Shown piece after piece: positions 41,097-52,131 of a stretch of DNA of 64,000 nt (positions within the stretch are counted from its first letter, which is position 1; each line of letters opens with the position of its first letter). Position numbers and translations under genes: made by a program. Source of the DNA: CAXXOK01 sp963663285 (lineage in GTDB: Bacteria; Bacillota; Clostridia; Christensenellales; Aristaeellaceae); contig CAXXNI010000004.1 of NCBI GenBank assembly GCA_963663285.2, forward strand, positions 1,284,451 to 1,348,450, read 5' to 3'. A model generated the notes under the pieces. That model made no database searches. It had not been told where the DNA came from and saw only the letters and a program-made list of their open reading frames with translations.

Positions 41097-41546
41097 TTAC
41101 CTACGTGCCTGAAAAAATGCGGTCAGTAGCGCCTGTGCCTCCTCTGCCAGCAAACCGCCCGCACAGGGTACCCGCCAATAGAAAGCGGGGTCGTTCGTAA
41201 GCGCATATACGCTTTCGCAGCAACCCTGTTTTTCATCGGCAGCGCCAAAATAGCAAGCGCCCAGTTTCGCCATGACCATTGCGCCCGCGCACATGGGGCA
41301 GGGTTCCAGGGTGGAATACAGCGTGCAGCCATCCAAACGTCGGTTTCCCAGCTTGGCGGAGGCTTCCCGCAGAGCAAGCATTTCCGCATGCGCGGTCGGG
41401 TCCTGTGTTTGTTCGCGGAGGTTATGCGTACAGGCGAGAATTTCGCCATCCTTCACAAGCACCGCGCCGACGGGAATTTCCCCTTCCGCGGCTGCTTTTA
41501 CGGCTTCTTCCAGCGCGATGCGCATGTAAAACTCGTGCTGGTTCAT
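41097..41546 (-). CDS. tadA: tRNA-specific adenosine deaminase TadA
   Basis: 149 residues. Zinc and catalytic residues are in PTAHAEMLALREA and LEPCPMCAGAM; the N-terminal PVGAVLVKDGEI is also typical. It converts A34 of tRNA-Arg(ACG) to inosine. The ATG overlaps the stop of the CapD-like gene by four bases (ATGA), implying translational coupling. Confidence 0.95.
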   Translation of the reverse strand: MNQHEFYMRIALEEAVKAAAEGEIPVGAVLVKDGEILACTHNLREQTQDPTAHAEMLALREASAKLGNRRLDGCTLYSTLEPCPMCAGAMVMAKLGACYFGAADEKQGCCESVYALTNDPAFYWRVPCAGGLLAEEAQALLTAFFQARR

Positions 41547-43483
41547 ACGGCGTCCTGCGCTGCTTTCTGCGCCTTGCGCAATGCTTCGGCTTTGCCGTTT
41601 ACCTCGTCGGGTTCGTGGAATGTCGGCAGAAGGGAGTGCATGCAGGCGCGCATGTCGCCATCCTCCCGCAGGCAGGTGCGCAGCGTATCCAACATTTCTT
41701 CCACGGCTTGTGGGGTAACGATTTCTGGCTTGGTGATAAAAATTTTGTCCAAGCTTGTGCGCACAATGTTTTCATCATCCATCAGCAGTTCTTCATACAG
41801 CTTTTCGCCGGGGCGCAGGCCGGTGTACACAATATCCACCTTCTGCTGCCCGCCTTGCGCGGCGTACAGCTGTATCATCCGCTCTGCCAGCTCTTTTATG
41901 CGCATCGGCTGGCCCATATCCAGTACGAACAGCTCCCCGCCATGGGCGATGGAAGCGGCCTGCAATACCAGACTCGCCGCTTCGGGGATGGTCATAAAAT
42001 ACCGGATAATGTCCGGATGCGTCAGCGTTACCGGGCCGCCTGCGCGTATCTGCCGTTCAAACTTCGGCACAACGCTGCCGTGGGAACCGAGTACGTTGCC
42101 AAAACGTACGGCTGTAAACTCGGTTTTATGCTGCTGGTTGAGCATCTGTATCACCATTTCGGCCATCCGCTTGGTAGCGCCCATCACATTAGTGGGGTTG
42201 ACGGCCTTATCGGTGGAGATCATCACAAAGCGCTTGACGCCGCAGGCAATGGAAACCGTGGCGGCGGTATAGGTGCCGAACACGTTGTTGTTTACTGCCT
42301 GTGCAGGGCAATCCTCCATGAGGGGCACATGCTTATGTGCGGCGGCGTGCAGCACCACATCGGGGTGGAATGCCTGCATAACTTCTGTCAAGCGGCGTTC
42401 ATCGCGTATCGAACCGACGCGCAGTATCAGCGTATTTGATAAGTCGAGGTGATAATGCTCTTCTAATTCAAAATACAGGTCGTACATGTAGTTTTCACTG
42501 ATGTCGTACAATACCAGTTTTGCCGGCTGAAAGGCGATCAACTGGCGGCAGAGCTCGCTGCCGATGGAACCGCCGCCTCCGGTAATTAAAACAGTCTTTT
42601 GGTGGAAGTAAGCAGCGGTTTCTCGCATATCCAGCTGTTCTTCCGCGCGCCCCAGCAAATCGCCGATGTCGATATCGCGCACTTCGCTCTGGCGGTCGCT
42701 GCTTTGCAAATCCTCCAGCGCGCTGGTGCGGCGCACGCGGCAGCCGGTTGCCAGGCAGGCTTCGATCAGGGCTTTCAGACCGCTGTTGGAAGCGGAAATG
42801 GAAATGACGATATCGTCAATGGCATAGTCTTTCACATATTGGGCAATGCGGTCGGTGCCGTGCAGCACGCGCACGCCGCTGAGACTGGCACCCGCAAGAC
42901 TTTCGTCATCATCCACGGCAATCACCGGCACGGCGCCTGCGTAGCGGCCGCCAAGCATATCGCGGATGACCTGCGCGCCTGCCCAGCCCGCGCCGACGAC
43001 CATTGTGCGGCGCACACTTTCCCGTGCACCGCGTTTAAAGGGATAACGCCCACGCGTGCGGAAAATGCGGTAGGCAAAACGGGAACCGCCCGTAAGCACT
43101 GTAAGCATCACCCAATATAGCAGGTATACCGTACGGTGCAGCAAATGGTAATTCTCCGGCTGCGTAAATGTATAGCGGATCAGGGAATATAGGTATATCG
43201 CCACAGCGCCTACCAGCGCTGCCATTACAATTTGCGGAATGCTGTCGGCAGAGGCGTATTGCCACATATTGCGGTATAGTCCAAATGCCCAGAATGAAAG
43301 CAGGCACAAAAGCGTCATGACCGGCGCAATGTTCAGGTACCGCTGGTAAAACAAGCCGGGAATCTGCACGTCGAACCGCAGTTGTTGTGCCAAAATCATG
43401 GCGGTGTTGCAAAGCAGAACGTCCAACAACATCCACAACGCGGTGCGAAGAGTGGAATTCAGCTTGGGTTTGCGATTCGTCAT
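41543..43483 (-). CDS. Membrane-bound nucleotide-sugar 4,6-dehydratase (CapD/PglF/EpsC-like)
   Basis: 646 residues. Four N-terminal membrane helices (about 12-130), a CoA-binding-like Rossmann domain (VVGAGWAGAQVIRDM) and a SDR dehydratase domain with GGGGSIGSEL, the SMK-type catalytic region ISTDKAVNPTNVMGATKRMAE and RFGNVLGSHGSV. Enzymes of this type convert UDP-GlcNAc to 4-keto-6-deoxy sugars for capsule, wall glycan or glycoprotein building. The TTG-ATG pair at the start is served by SD GGAGG; I chose the ATG. It heads a seven-gene run that also includes hprK and asnS. Confidence 0.92.
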   Translation of the reverse strand: MTNRKPKLNSTLRTALWMLLDVLLCNTAMILAQQLRFDVQIPGLFYQRYLNIAPVMTLLCLLSFWAFGLYRNMWQYASADSIPQIVMAALVGAVAIYLYSLIRYTFTQPENYHLLHRTVYLLYWVMLTVLTGGSRFAYRIFRTRGRYPFKRGARESVRRTMVVGAGWAGAQVIRDMLGGRYAGAVPVIAVDDDESLAGASLSGVRVLHGTDRIAQYVKDYAIDDIVISISASNSGLKALIEACLATGCRVRRTSALEDLQSSDRQSEVRDIDIGDLLGRAEEQLDMRETAAYFHQKTVLITGGGGSIGSELCRQLIAFQPAKLVLYDISENYMYDLYFELEEHYHLDLSNTLILRVGSIRDERRLTEVMQAFHPDVVLHAAAHKHVPLMEDCPAQAVNNNVFGTYTAATVSIACGVKRFVMISTDKAVNPTNVMGATKRMAEMVIQMLNQQHKTEFTAVRFGNVLGSHGSVVPKFERQIRAGGPVTLTHPDIIRYFMTIPEAASLVLQAASIAHGGELFVLDMGQPMRIKELAERMIQLYAAQGGQQKVDIVYTGLRPGEKLYEELLMDDENIVRTSLDKIFITKPEIVTPQAVEEMLDTLRTCLREDGDMRACMHSLLPTFHEPDEVNGKAEALRKAQKAAQDAV

Positions 43484-43535
43484 CAAGGAACGCCTCCGGC
43501 CTGTGTAATAGCGCTACATGTGCGCACACACAGGT

Positions 43536-43564
43536 ATTCTAGCACAGAATGGCCGATATGAAAA
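43536..43564 (-). promoter_or_regulatory. Promoter of the capD-like operon
   Basis: Minus strand: -35 TTTTCA (43564-43559), 17-base spacer, extended -10 TGC-TAGAAT (-10 at 43541-43536). Start near 43529. Confidence 0.6.
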
Positions 43565-43617
43565 GCATCCGAGGAGCTTAAAACACTGTGGAAAACAACG
43601 TGACTATATACAGCGAA

Positions 43618-43656
43618 AAACGAAACAGCCTGACCCGATAAAACGGGTCAGGCTGT
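43618..43656 (-). terminator. Terminator after lepA
   Basis: 13-bp perfect stem ACAGCCTGACCCG / CGGGTCAGGCTGT with a 6-base loop; on the minus strand it is followed by TTCGTTTTT. Confidence 0.92.
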
Positions 43657-43659
43657 GAT

Positions 43660-45471
43660 TTATTTTTTGTCTTCCATTTTCAGCACAGCCATAAAGGCTT
43701 CGCTGGGTACTTCTACCGTGCCGAACTGGCGCATACGCTTTTTGCCCTCTTTTTGCTTTTCCAACAGTTTCTTTTTACGGGTAATATCGCCGCCGTAGCA
43801 CTTGGCCAGCACGTCTTTACGCATGGCTTTAACGGTTTCGCGGGCGATAACTTTGCCGCCGATGGCCGCTTGAATGGGAATTTCAAACAGCTGGCGCGGG
43901 ATAACGTCCACCAGTTTTTGGGCAATGCCGCGGCCACGGTTGTAGGCTTTATCCCGGTGGACGATAATGGTGAACGCGTCGCAGATATCGCCGTTTAAGA
44001 GGATATCCATCTTCACCAGATCGCTCTCCTGATAGTCCTTCAGCTCGTAATCGAAGCTGGCGTAGCCGCGGGAACGGCTTTTAATCTGGTCGAAGAAATC
44101 GTAAATGATTTCGTTCAGCGGCATATTGTAGGTTAACTTTACGCGCCCGCCTTCATACTGCATATCTAAAAAGATTCCGCGTTTTTCCTTGCATACTTCC
44201 ATCAGCGTTCCCACATACTCCTGCGGGGTGTACACAGTTGCCAGCACGAAAGGTTCTTCCATATGCTCTATTTCGCCCAGCGGCGGCAGGTTGGTGGGGT
44301 TGTCGATGACCACCATGGTACCGTCGGTCTTATACACACGGTAGATAACGCTGGGGGCGGTGGTAATGAGGTTTAAATCGAATTCCCGCTCCAGCCGCTG
44401 GGTGATAATATCCATGTGGAGCAGTCCCAAAAAGCCGCAGCGGAAGCCGTATCCCAGTGCGACGGAGGTTTCCGGCTCAAAGGAGAGGGATGCGTCATTC
44501 ATCCGCAGCTTTTCCAGCGCGTCGCGCAGCGCATCGTAATCCGCGCCGTCGGCAGGGTAGATGCCGCAGAATACCATGGGGGTTACCGTGCGGTAGCCCG
44601 GCAAGGCTTTGGAGGCTGGTTTCTCGGCGTTAGTAATGGTATCACCTACGCGGGTATCGGCAATGTCTTTAATGGAAGCGCTGACATAGCCGACGTCCCC
44701 GGCTTTGAGTGTATCGCAGGGCAAATAACCTGGCTGGAAGGTGCCGACCTCTACCACCTCAAACTCAGCGCCGCTTGCCATCAGGCGCATACGCATCCCG
44801 GCGGCAATGGTGCCCTGCATCACCCGCACAAAGCAGATTGCGCCGCGGTAATTATCATAATACGCGTCGAAAATCAAAGCCTGCAGTGGTGCGTTTTCAT
44901 CGCCGGAGGGCGGCGGTACCCGGGTTACGATGGCCTCCAGTACATCGCCGCAGTTCATGCCCGTTTTGGCGGATATACTGGGAGCGCCTTCGGTATCCAG
45001 CCCGATGACGTCCTCAATCTCTTTTTTCACAACCTCCGGCTCGGCGCTGGGCAAGTCGATTTTGTTGATAACAGGTACGATCTCCAAATCGTGTTCCAGC
45101 GCCATGTAGACGTTGGCCAGCGTCTGCGCCTCGATACCCTGCGTGGCGTCCACCACCAGCAGCGCGCCTTCGCAGGCGGCCAGCGCCCGGCTGACTTCGT
45201 AGCTGAAGTCCACATGGCCCGGCGTGTCGATCAGGTTCAGGGTATAGGTTTCACCGTCCTGCGCTTTATAGGTCATGTGGACGGCTTTGCTTTTAATGGT
45301 AATGCCGCGCTCGCGCTCCAGCTCCATACTGTCCAGTATCTGTTCCACCATTTCGCGGTGCTCAAACACACCGGTCATCTCCAATAAGCGGTCCGCCAGA
45401 GTGGATTTGCCGTGGTCGATATGCGCGATGATGCAAAAATTTCGGATGTGGGAAAGACGTTCGTTCTGCAA
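43660..45471 (-). CDS. lepA: Elongation factor 4 (back-translocase LepA)
   Basis: 603 residues. GTPase motifs IIAHIDHGKST, DTPGHVDF and NKIDLPSA, EF-G-like domains II and III, and the LepA-specific C-terminus (NRGRGIAQKLVDVIPRQLFE and KKLLEKQKEGKKRMR). EF4 acts on stalled ribosomes. Start TTG at 45471 has SD AAAGGAGG 5 bases before; the longer reading from 45516 has no SD. Promoter at 45551-45579. Its divergent neighbour hemW is often beside lepA in Bacillota. Confidence 0.97.
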   Translation of the reverse strand: MQNERLSHIRNFCIIAHIDHGKSTLADRLLEMTGVFEHREMVEQILDSMELERERGITIKSKAVHMTYKAQDGETYTLNLIDTPGHVDFSYEVSRALAACEGALLVVDATQGIEAQTLANVYMALEHDLEIVPVINKIDLPSAEPEVVKKEIEDVIGLDTEGAPSISAKTGMNCGDVLEAIVTRVPPPSGDENAPLQALIFDAYYDNYRGAICFVRVMQGTIAAGMRMRLMASGAEFEVVEVGTFQPGYLPCDTLKAGDVGYVSASIKDIADTRVGDTITNAEKPASKALPGYRTVTPMVFCGIYPADGADYDALRDALEKLRMNDASLSFEPETSVALGYGFRCGFLGLLHMDIITQRLEREFDLNLITTAPSVIYRVYKTDGTMVVIDNPTNLPPLGEIEHMEEPFVLATVYTPQEYVGTLMEVCKEKRGIFLDMQYEGGRVKLTYNMPLNEIIYDFFDQIKSRSRGYASFDYELKDYQESDLVKMDILLNGDICDAFTIIVHRDKAYNRGRGIAQKLVDVIPRQLFEIPIQAAIGGKVIARETVKAMRKDVLAKCYGGDITRKKKLLEKQKEGKKRMRQFGTVEVPSEAFMAVLKMEDKK

Positions 45472-45550
45472 AGTGGTCCTCCTTTGCCGGCAAACGCCCG
45501 GTGGCGCGGCAGGCATAAGCGTATCGCTGTAAAGTTTGATTTCAAAGGGT

Positions 45551-45579
45551 ATGATACCTTATTTTCCGTCGATTGTAAA
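45551..45579 (-). promoter_or_regulatory. Promoter of lepA
   Basis: Minus strand: -35 TTTACA (45579-45574), 17-base spacer, -10 TATCAT (45556-45551). Confidence 0.7.
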
Positions 45580-45641
45580 TCGGGTATTCGCATGTACCGG
45601 GCGGGTCGGCATCGGCGGGCATGGAAAAACATGCGGGATCG

Positions 45642-45650
45642 TGCTATGAT
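45642..45650 (+). promoter_or_regulatory. Extended -10 promoter of hemW
   Basis: TGC followed by TATGAT (45645-45650); no convincing -35. Transcription would begin near 45657, 29 bases before the hemW start. Confidence 0.5.
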
Positions 45651-45685
45651 GACACAGAACAGAGATAACAGGGGGCGAACGATGC

Positions 45686-46864
45686 GTGCTTTCATTATAT
45701 ATACACATCCCGTTTTGTGTACGCAAATGCGCGTACTGCGATTTTTGCTCTTTTCCCGGTAAATATTCGCAGATGGAAGCATACTGCGCCGCGCTGAAAC
45801 AGGAGATTCGCCTGACTGCCAAACAGTATGCCCATATGCCGGTAGATACCGTGTTTTTAGGCGGCGGCACGCCCTCGGTTTTACCGCCGGAGCTGATGAA
45901 GGATGTACTTACTGCGCTGCACAGCTGCTTTACTGTTTTACCGGGTGCAGAGTTCACCAGCGAAGCGAACCCCGGCACCATTACCGATGCATGGTTGGAT
46001 GCGGTAACAGCCGCAGGGGTAAACCGCCTGTCGATCGGCGTGCAGGCGATACAGCCACATTTAATGGCCTCGCTTGGGCGCATTCACACATTTGAGCAGG
46101 CACAGGAAGCGCTGCACATGGCGCGAAACCACGGCATTACCAACCTGAACGCGGATGCGATGTTCGGCCTGCCGGGGCAAACCTTATTGGATTACATGGC
46201 AACGCTGGATGCGCTGGCGGAACAGGATGTTACGCATATTTCCGCCTATTCGCTGATCGTGGAGGAAGGTACGCCGCTGGCATCGCAAATCGCGCAAGGA
46301 GCCGCAGTGCTGCCTGACGAAGATACGACGGCCGACATGTTGGAAAGCGGTGTAGACAGGCTTGCGGCGCTGGGCTACGAGCGCTATGAAATTTCCAACT
46401 TCGCCAAACCCGGTTATGCGTGCAAACACAACCTCGGTTACTGGCGGCAAAAACCCTATCTTGGGCTTGGCCTTGCCGCAGCGAGTTTATTGCCGCCGGA
46501 AAAAACCGAAGGGGATGTTTGTTACATTCGCAGGCAGAACACGGATGATATGCATCAGTATGTACACCTGCTATCGCAAAACCGGCTGCCTGTGGCGGAG
46601 GAAACCCCTATCCGTAAGCGGGAAGCGATGTTTGAAACGATTATGCTGGGGCTTCGGACGGTAGCGGGCGTAGGGTATGATGACTTTTTTAGCCGTTACG
46701 GCACGCCGCTTACGGCGGTATACGGCGATGCGATTCGTACACTGACGGCACAGGGGCTTTTGCAACCCGCACAGGGCGTGCAGAAGCGGCTTGCGCTAAC
46801 ACGGCGCGGATTGGCGCTGCAAAATACGGCGATGATGGCTTTTATGCCGTCCAAACAGCCGTAA
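45686..46864 (+). CDS. hemW: Radical SAM haem chaperone HemW
   Basis: 392 residues. Begins with GTG: MLSLYIHIPFCVRKCAYCDF, giving the CxxxCxxC cluster at Cys11, 15 and 18, followed by the FLGGGTPSVL and INRLSIGVQ segments and the HemN_C region. Like other HemW proteins it lacks the extended HemN N-terminus, so it is more likely a haem-binding chaperone than a coproporphyrinogen oxidase. SD AGGGGG lies about 10 bases upstream. An overlapping ATG at 45682 is in another frame that ends after 27 codons. Terminator at 46939. Confidence 0.93.
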   Translation: MLSLYIHIPFCVRKCAYCDFCSFPGKYSQMEAYCAALKQEIRLTAKQYAHMPVDTVFLGGGTPSVLPPELMKDVLTALHSCFTVLPGAEFTSEANPGTITDAWLDAVTAAGVNRLSIGVQAIQPHLMASLGRIHTFEQAQEALHMARNHGITNLNADAMFGLPGQTLLDYMATLDALAEQDVTHISAYSLIVEEGTPLASQIAQGAAVLPDEDTTADMLESGVDRLAALGYERYEISNFAKPGYACKHNLGYWRQKPYLGLGLAAASLLPPEKTEGDVCYIRRQNTDDMHQYVHLLSQNRLPVAEETPIRKREAMFETIMLGLRTVAGVGYDDFFSRYGTPLTAVYGDAIRTLTAQGLLQPAQGVQKRLALTRRGLALQNTAMMAFMPSKQP

Positions 46865-46938
46865 CAGTGCTGCTTTCCAAACAACGTTGCACAAAGTCTG
46901 GAAGAAAATTTGGTCAGAAATAGTCAGATAGTGATTGT

Positions 46939-46963
46939 AACCCTTATATTATAAGGGTTTTTT
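46939..46963 (+). terminator. Terminator after hemW
   Basis: 9-bp stem AACCCTTAT / ATAAGGGTT with a 3-base loop, followed by TTTT, 75 bases past the stop. Confidence 0.85.
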
Positions 46964-47000
46964 AATTGTGAATAATTCATTAATTCGACCCTCCATATGC

Positions 47001-47029
47001 TTGACAAAACCGCAAAACAGGCATATGAT
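47001..47029 (+). promoter_or_regulatory. SigA-type promoter of the heat-shock operon
   Basis: -35 TTGACA (47001-47006), 17-base spacer, -10 TATGAT (47024-47029). The CIRCE operator covers the start site. Confidence 0.9.
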
Positions 47030-47038
47030 ATGACCATG

Positions 47039-47065
47039 TTAGCACTCACGGCAAACGAGTGCTAA
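47039..47065 (+). promoter_or_regulatory. CIRCE operator (HrcA binding site)
   Basis: Perfect inverted repeat TTAGCACTC-N9-GAGTGCTAA, identical to the published CIRCE consensus, starting 9 bases after the -10. HrcA, encoded by the first gene, represses the operon here until heat or unfolded protein removes it. Confidence 0.98.
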
Positions 47066-47118
47066 CAAGAAAGACGACAGAGACGCCACGAAAGCCCGGG
47101 GGAGGTGACCGCACAGTG

Positions 47119-48141
47119 ATGGATGCACGCAAGTTTCGCATATTGCAGGCGATTATTGATGACTACATCCTAACGGCGATCCCGGTGGGCAGCCGGACCA
47201 TTTCTAAAAAATACGAAATGGGGCTCAGCTCGGCGACAATTCGCAATGAGATGAGCGATCTGGAAGAACTGGGGTATCTGGATCAGCCGCATGTCAGCGC
47301 GGGGCGCATCCCCAGCGCGAAAGCATACCGGCTGTATGTGGATCAGCTGCTGCAAACCGGGAAGATCGATTCACTGGATGCGGCGAGCATTCGCTCCCAC
47401 TTCAGCGAGCGCACCGGCAAGATGGAGGATGTAATCAACAGTGCCGCGCAGGTACTAAGCTCCATTACGCAGTACACCTCGCTGGTGCTGACCCCCAGCG
47501 GAAGCGAACTTACGATTCGCACGCTCCAGCTGGTTCCGGTAACCACGTCCAGCGCGCTGCTGGTGATTGTAACCAGCGGCGGTATTGTGCGGGATTCGGT
47601 CATCCATGTGGACAGCGAGCTGGATACGGATGCACTGTACGCCCTCAGCCGGATGTTGACCGAGCGGCTCAGCGGACATACGCTGACCGAAGCGCTGGTG
47701 ATGCTGCAAGGCATCAGCCGGGAGTTTGTTCAAAAGAAGACAGTGCTTGGCGGTATTGCCCAGCAGGTGGCGCAAGTAGAGAACCAACAGGCGAAGACGA
47801 GGCTTGCATTCGGCGGCCCCAGCAAAATCCTGAACTTTCCAGAGTATAACGATGTGGAAAAAGCGAAAGCCTTCCTGTCGCTGCTGGAAAGCAAGGATAC
47901 CCTGCTAAGGCTGCTGCAGCAGCACCAAAACGTAGCGTTTACCGTACGCATCGGCCCTGAAACGGGCGTGCCGGAACTGAGAGATTGTTCGCTGGTAACG
48001 GCCACCTACTCATTAGGGGATCACACACACGGTACAATCGGTGTTATTGGGCCGACGCGCATGGAATACGGGCGCGTACTCAGCGCCCTGAGCGCCATGG
48101 GCGATCAGTTGACCCGCCTGTTCTCGCAGGATAAGGAGTGA
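47119..48141 (+). CDS. hrcA: Heat-inducible transcription repressor HrcA
   Basis: 340 residues. N-terminal winged helix FRILQAIIDDYILTAIPVGS and SSATIRNEMSDLEELGYLDQ with PHVSAGRIPSAKAYRLYVD, then an IDD/GAF-like domain and the C-terminal TVRIGPETGVPELRDCSLVT with YSLGDHTHGTIGVIGPTRMEY. HrcA binds CIRCE and needs GroE to stay active. A GTG three bases before the ATG is an alternative start; SD GGAGGTGA serves both. Stop overlaps the grpE SD. Confidence 0.97.
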   Translation: MDARKFRILQAIIDDYILTAIPVGSRTISKKYEMGLSSATIRNEMSDLEELGYLDQPHVSAGRIPSAKAYRLYVDQLLQTGKIDSLDAASIRSHFSERTGKMEDVINSAAQVLSSITQYTSLVLTPSGSELTIRTLQLVPVTTSSALLVIVTSGGIVRDSVIHVDSELDTDALYALSRMLTERLSGHTLTEALVMLQGISREFVQKKTVLGGIAQQVAQVENQQAKTRLAFGGPSKILNFPEYNDVEKAKAFLSLLESKDTLLRLLQQHQNVAFTVRIGPETGVPELRDCSLVTATYSLGDHTHGTIGVIGPTRMEYGRVLSALSAMGDQLTRLFSQDKE

Positions 48142-48143
48142 CA

Positions 48144-48812
48144 ATGATGGCCGCTAAAAAGAAAACCCGAAAGAATGGGGGACAACAGCCAACCATGCAG
48201 CCTAAGCAAGATGAACGCAACACCGCCGAAGAGACGGTGGACAACGATCTGGAAGCATTGGAAACGATGGCTGGGGAACTGGACGCCGCAGCGGCGTGTG
48301 ACCCGGCTGTAGAAGAAGATGAAATACTGGAGGCGGAAACGCAAACAGTAGAGAACGAATTGGCCGACGCACTGGCAGCCGCCAATGCAAAGGCGGACGA
48401 GTATTTAAGCCTTGCCCAGCATGTGCAGGCGGATTTTGATAACTACCGCCGGCGTACCCAAAACACGCGCAGCGATGCGTTTGAGGATGGCGCTAAAGCC
48501 TTTATTACAACGCTTTTACCGGTGTTTGACAACTTGGAGCGTGCCATTACCGCAGCCGAGAACAGCACCGATAAGAATTTGAAGGAAGGCGTGGCGATGG
48601 TTTACCGCCAATTTGACGAAGCGCTGACCAAGCGGGGAGTAACCCCGATTGACCGCAAGGGGGAGAAATTCGACCCCAATCTGGAGAATGCTGTTTTGCA
48701 GGGTGTGCCGGAGGACGGCGAACCCGGAACCGTATGCGAAGTGCTCCAGAAAGGCTATCAACTGGGCAATAGCGTATTGCGCCACGCGATGGTGAAAGTC
48801 GTTCCCGAATAA
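48144..48812 (+). CDS. grpE: Nucleotide exchange factor GrpE
   Basis: 222 residues. A basic N-terminus and an acidic disordered region (about 25-75) precede the GrpE coiled coil (YLSLAQHVQADFDNYRRRTQ) and the beta domain ending VLQKGYQLGNSVLRHAMVKV. GrpE ejects ADP from DnaK. Three potential starts (GTG 48138, ATG 48144, ATG 48147) follow the SD AAGGAG, which overlaps the hrcA stop; I took the first ATG. Confidence 0.95.
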   Translation: MMAAKKKTRKNGGQQPTMQPKQDERNTAEETVDNDLEALETMAGELDAAAACDPAVEEDEILEAETQTVENELADALAAANAKADEYLSLAQHVQADFDNYRRRTQNTRSDAFEDGAKAFITTLLPVFDNLERAITAAENSTDKNLKEGVAMVYRQFDEALTKRGVTPIDRKGEKFDPNLENAVLQGVPEDGEPGTVCEVLQKGYQLGNSVLRHAMVKVVPE

Positions 48813-48923
48813 GAAAAGGAACGCTTAGTGAAAAGGTAAGGGACTTGTTCCCTTCCGATATATAAATTCCGAAGAAAAAAACGACATGCGAGAGCATGCA
48901 GACCTATGAGGAGGATACTTGAT

Positions 48924-50747
<1,824 letters not shown>

Positions 50748-50767
50748 GGCATAACCCCGTTTCCAAG

Positions 50768-50834
50768 CGCCCGGCAGGCTTTCTGCCTCCGGGCGGGCGG
50801 AGACCCCGGCGCAGGGCATCTATATGCTCTGCGC
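50768..50834 (+). other. Two hairpins in the dnaK-dnaJ spacer
   Basis: CGCCCGG..AGGC / GCCT..CGGGCG at 50768-50795 and an 11-bp stem GCGCAGGGCAT / ATGCTCTGCGC at 50809-50834 with a 4-base loop. Neither has a T tract, so they are more likely processing or stability elements than terminators. Confidence 0.55.
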
Positions 50835-50919
50835 GGCGGTTTGTCTGTGGGTGATTTAAACCCGAATCGTAACTATGTAACGGCGTAGACATACGCTTGA
50901 GAATAAAGCAGGTGAGTTT

Positions 50920-52044
50920 TTGGCAAAACGTGATTATTATGAGGTACTCGGTGTATCCAAAACGGCCACCGACGCCGAAATTAAAAGCGCATACCGTAAA
51001 AAAGCCAAGCTCTGCCATCCCGATTTAAACCATGACGATAAGGACGCCGAGGAACGCTTTAAAGAGCTGAATGAAGCCAACGAAGTACTCAGCGATCCCG
51101 AGCGCCGTTCGCGCTACGATCAATTCGGCTTTGACGGGCCGAACATGCAGGGTTTTGGCGGTGCCGGCGGCGCGGGTGATTTTGGCGGATTCGGCGATTT
51201 CAGCAGTATATTTGATTCCATTTTTGGCGGCGGTATGGGCGGTATGGGCGGCGCGCACAGGCACGGCCCCACACAGGGCGACGACCTACGTCACGATGTA
51301 ACCATTACCTTTGAAGAAGCCGCAAACGGCACGAAAAAGACGTTTGAGTTTATTCGCAACGAAAATTGTGAAACGTGCGGAGGATCGGGCGCAAAACCCG
51401 GCACCAAGGCACAGACCTGCCCCACCTGTAAGGGTTCGGGACAGATACGCCAGAGCGGCGGCTTTATGGTAACGGTGCGCACGTGTCCCACCTGCCATGG
51501 CGAAGGTAAAATTGTAAAAGAGAAATGCGAAACCTGTAACGGTTCCGGCCGCGTACGCAAGCGCCGTACCGCGACGATTAAAATTCCCGCCGGCATAGAT
51601 AATGGACAAACCATTGTGATGCACGGGCAGGGTGAGCCCGGCCAGCATGGCGGCCCCAACGGCGATTTGTACGTAAGGGTACGCGTACTGCCGCACAAAC
51701 TGTTCCGCAGGGAGAATACTACGCTGCATCTGGATATGCCTATCACCATCGCGCAGGCTGTGCTGGGTGCGGAAATCGACGTGCCGACCTTAAAATCCCC
51801 GGTGAAATACCGCATACCGGAAGGTACGCAAAACGAAGCGCAATTCCGCCTGAAAGGGTATGGTATGCCAAGTTTGCGCGGGAATACGACGGGCGATTTA
51901 ATGATCCACATCAAGGTGGAAATCCCCAAACGGCTGAACAACAAGCAAAAAGACCTGTTGCGGCAGTTTGAGGAAAGCCTGACGGGAAAAGAGTACGAGA
52001 GCAAAACGTCCTTTTTGGATAAGCTGAAAAGCATGTTCCCGTAA
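50920..52044 (+). CDS. dnaJ: Co-chaperone DnaJ
   Basis: 374 residues. J domain with HPD (KLCHPDLNHDDKD), a Gly/Phe-rich linker (GFGGAGGAGDFGGFGDFSS), four CxxCxGxG zinc repeats (CETCGGSG, CPTCKGSG, CPTCHGEG, CETCNGSG) and the C-terminal substrate domain. Starts at TTG with a weak SD (AGGTGA). It stimulates DnaK ATPase and hands over substrates. It follows dnaK by 172 bases. Confidence 0.98.
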   Translation: MAKRDYYEVLGVSKTATDAEIKSAYRKKAKLCHPDLNHDDKDAEERFKELNEANEVLSDPERRSRYDQFGFDGPNMQGFGGAGGAGDFGGFGDFSSIFDSIFGGGMGGMGGAHRHGPTQGDDLRHDVTITFEEAANGTKKTFEFIRNENCETCGGSGAKPGTKAQTCPTCKGSGQIRQSGGFMVTVRTCPTCHGEGKIVKEKCETCNGSGRVRKRRTATIKIPAGIDNGQTIVMHGQGEPGQHGGPNGDLYVRVRVLPHKLFRRENTTLHLDMPITIAQAVLGAEIDVPTLKSPVKYRIPEGTQNEAQFRLKGYGMPSLRGNTTGDLMIHIKVEIPKRLNNKQKDLLRQFEESLTGKEYESKTSFLDKLKSMFP

Positions 52045-52066
52045 TATCAAAAGCAATGGATTCGTT

Positions 52067-52110
52067 CATGCGGGTTTCCGGCTGCATCTTTGCCGCCGGA
52101 AGCCCGCATG
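52067..52110 (+). other. Strong hairpin after dnaJ
   Basis: 16-bp stem CATGCGGGTTTCCGGC / GCCGGAAGCCCGCATG with one T-G pair and a 12-base loop, starting 22 bases after the dnaJ stop. No T tract follows. Confidence 0.7.
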
Positions 52111-52131
52111 CTGTTTGCAGACTGTTGTTTC

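Noticed and set aside
41279..42439. 386-residue plus-strand frame across tadA and the CapD-like gene
   Set aside because: Both opposite genes have clear family motifs and SDs; the frame is His/Arg/Cys-rich shadow sequence.
44416..45387. 323-residue plus-strand frame opposite lepA
   Set aside because: Antisense shadow of the highly conserved lepA GTPase.
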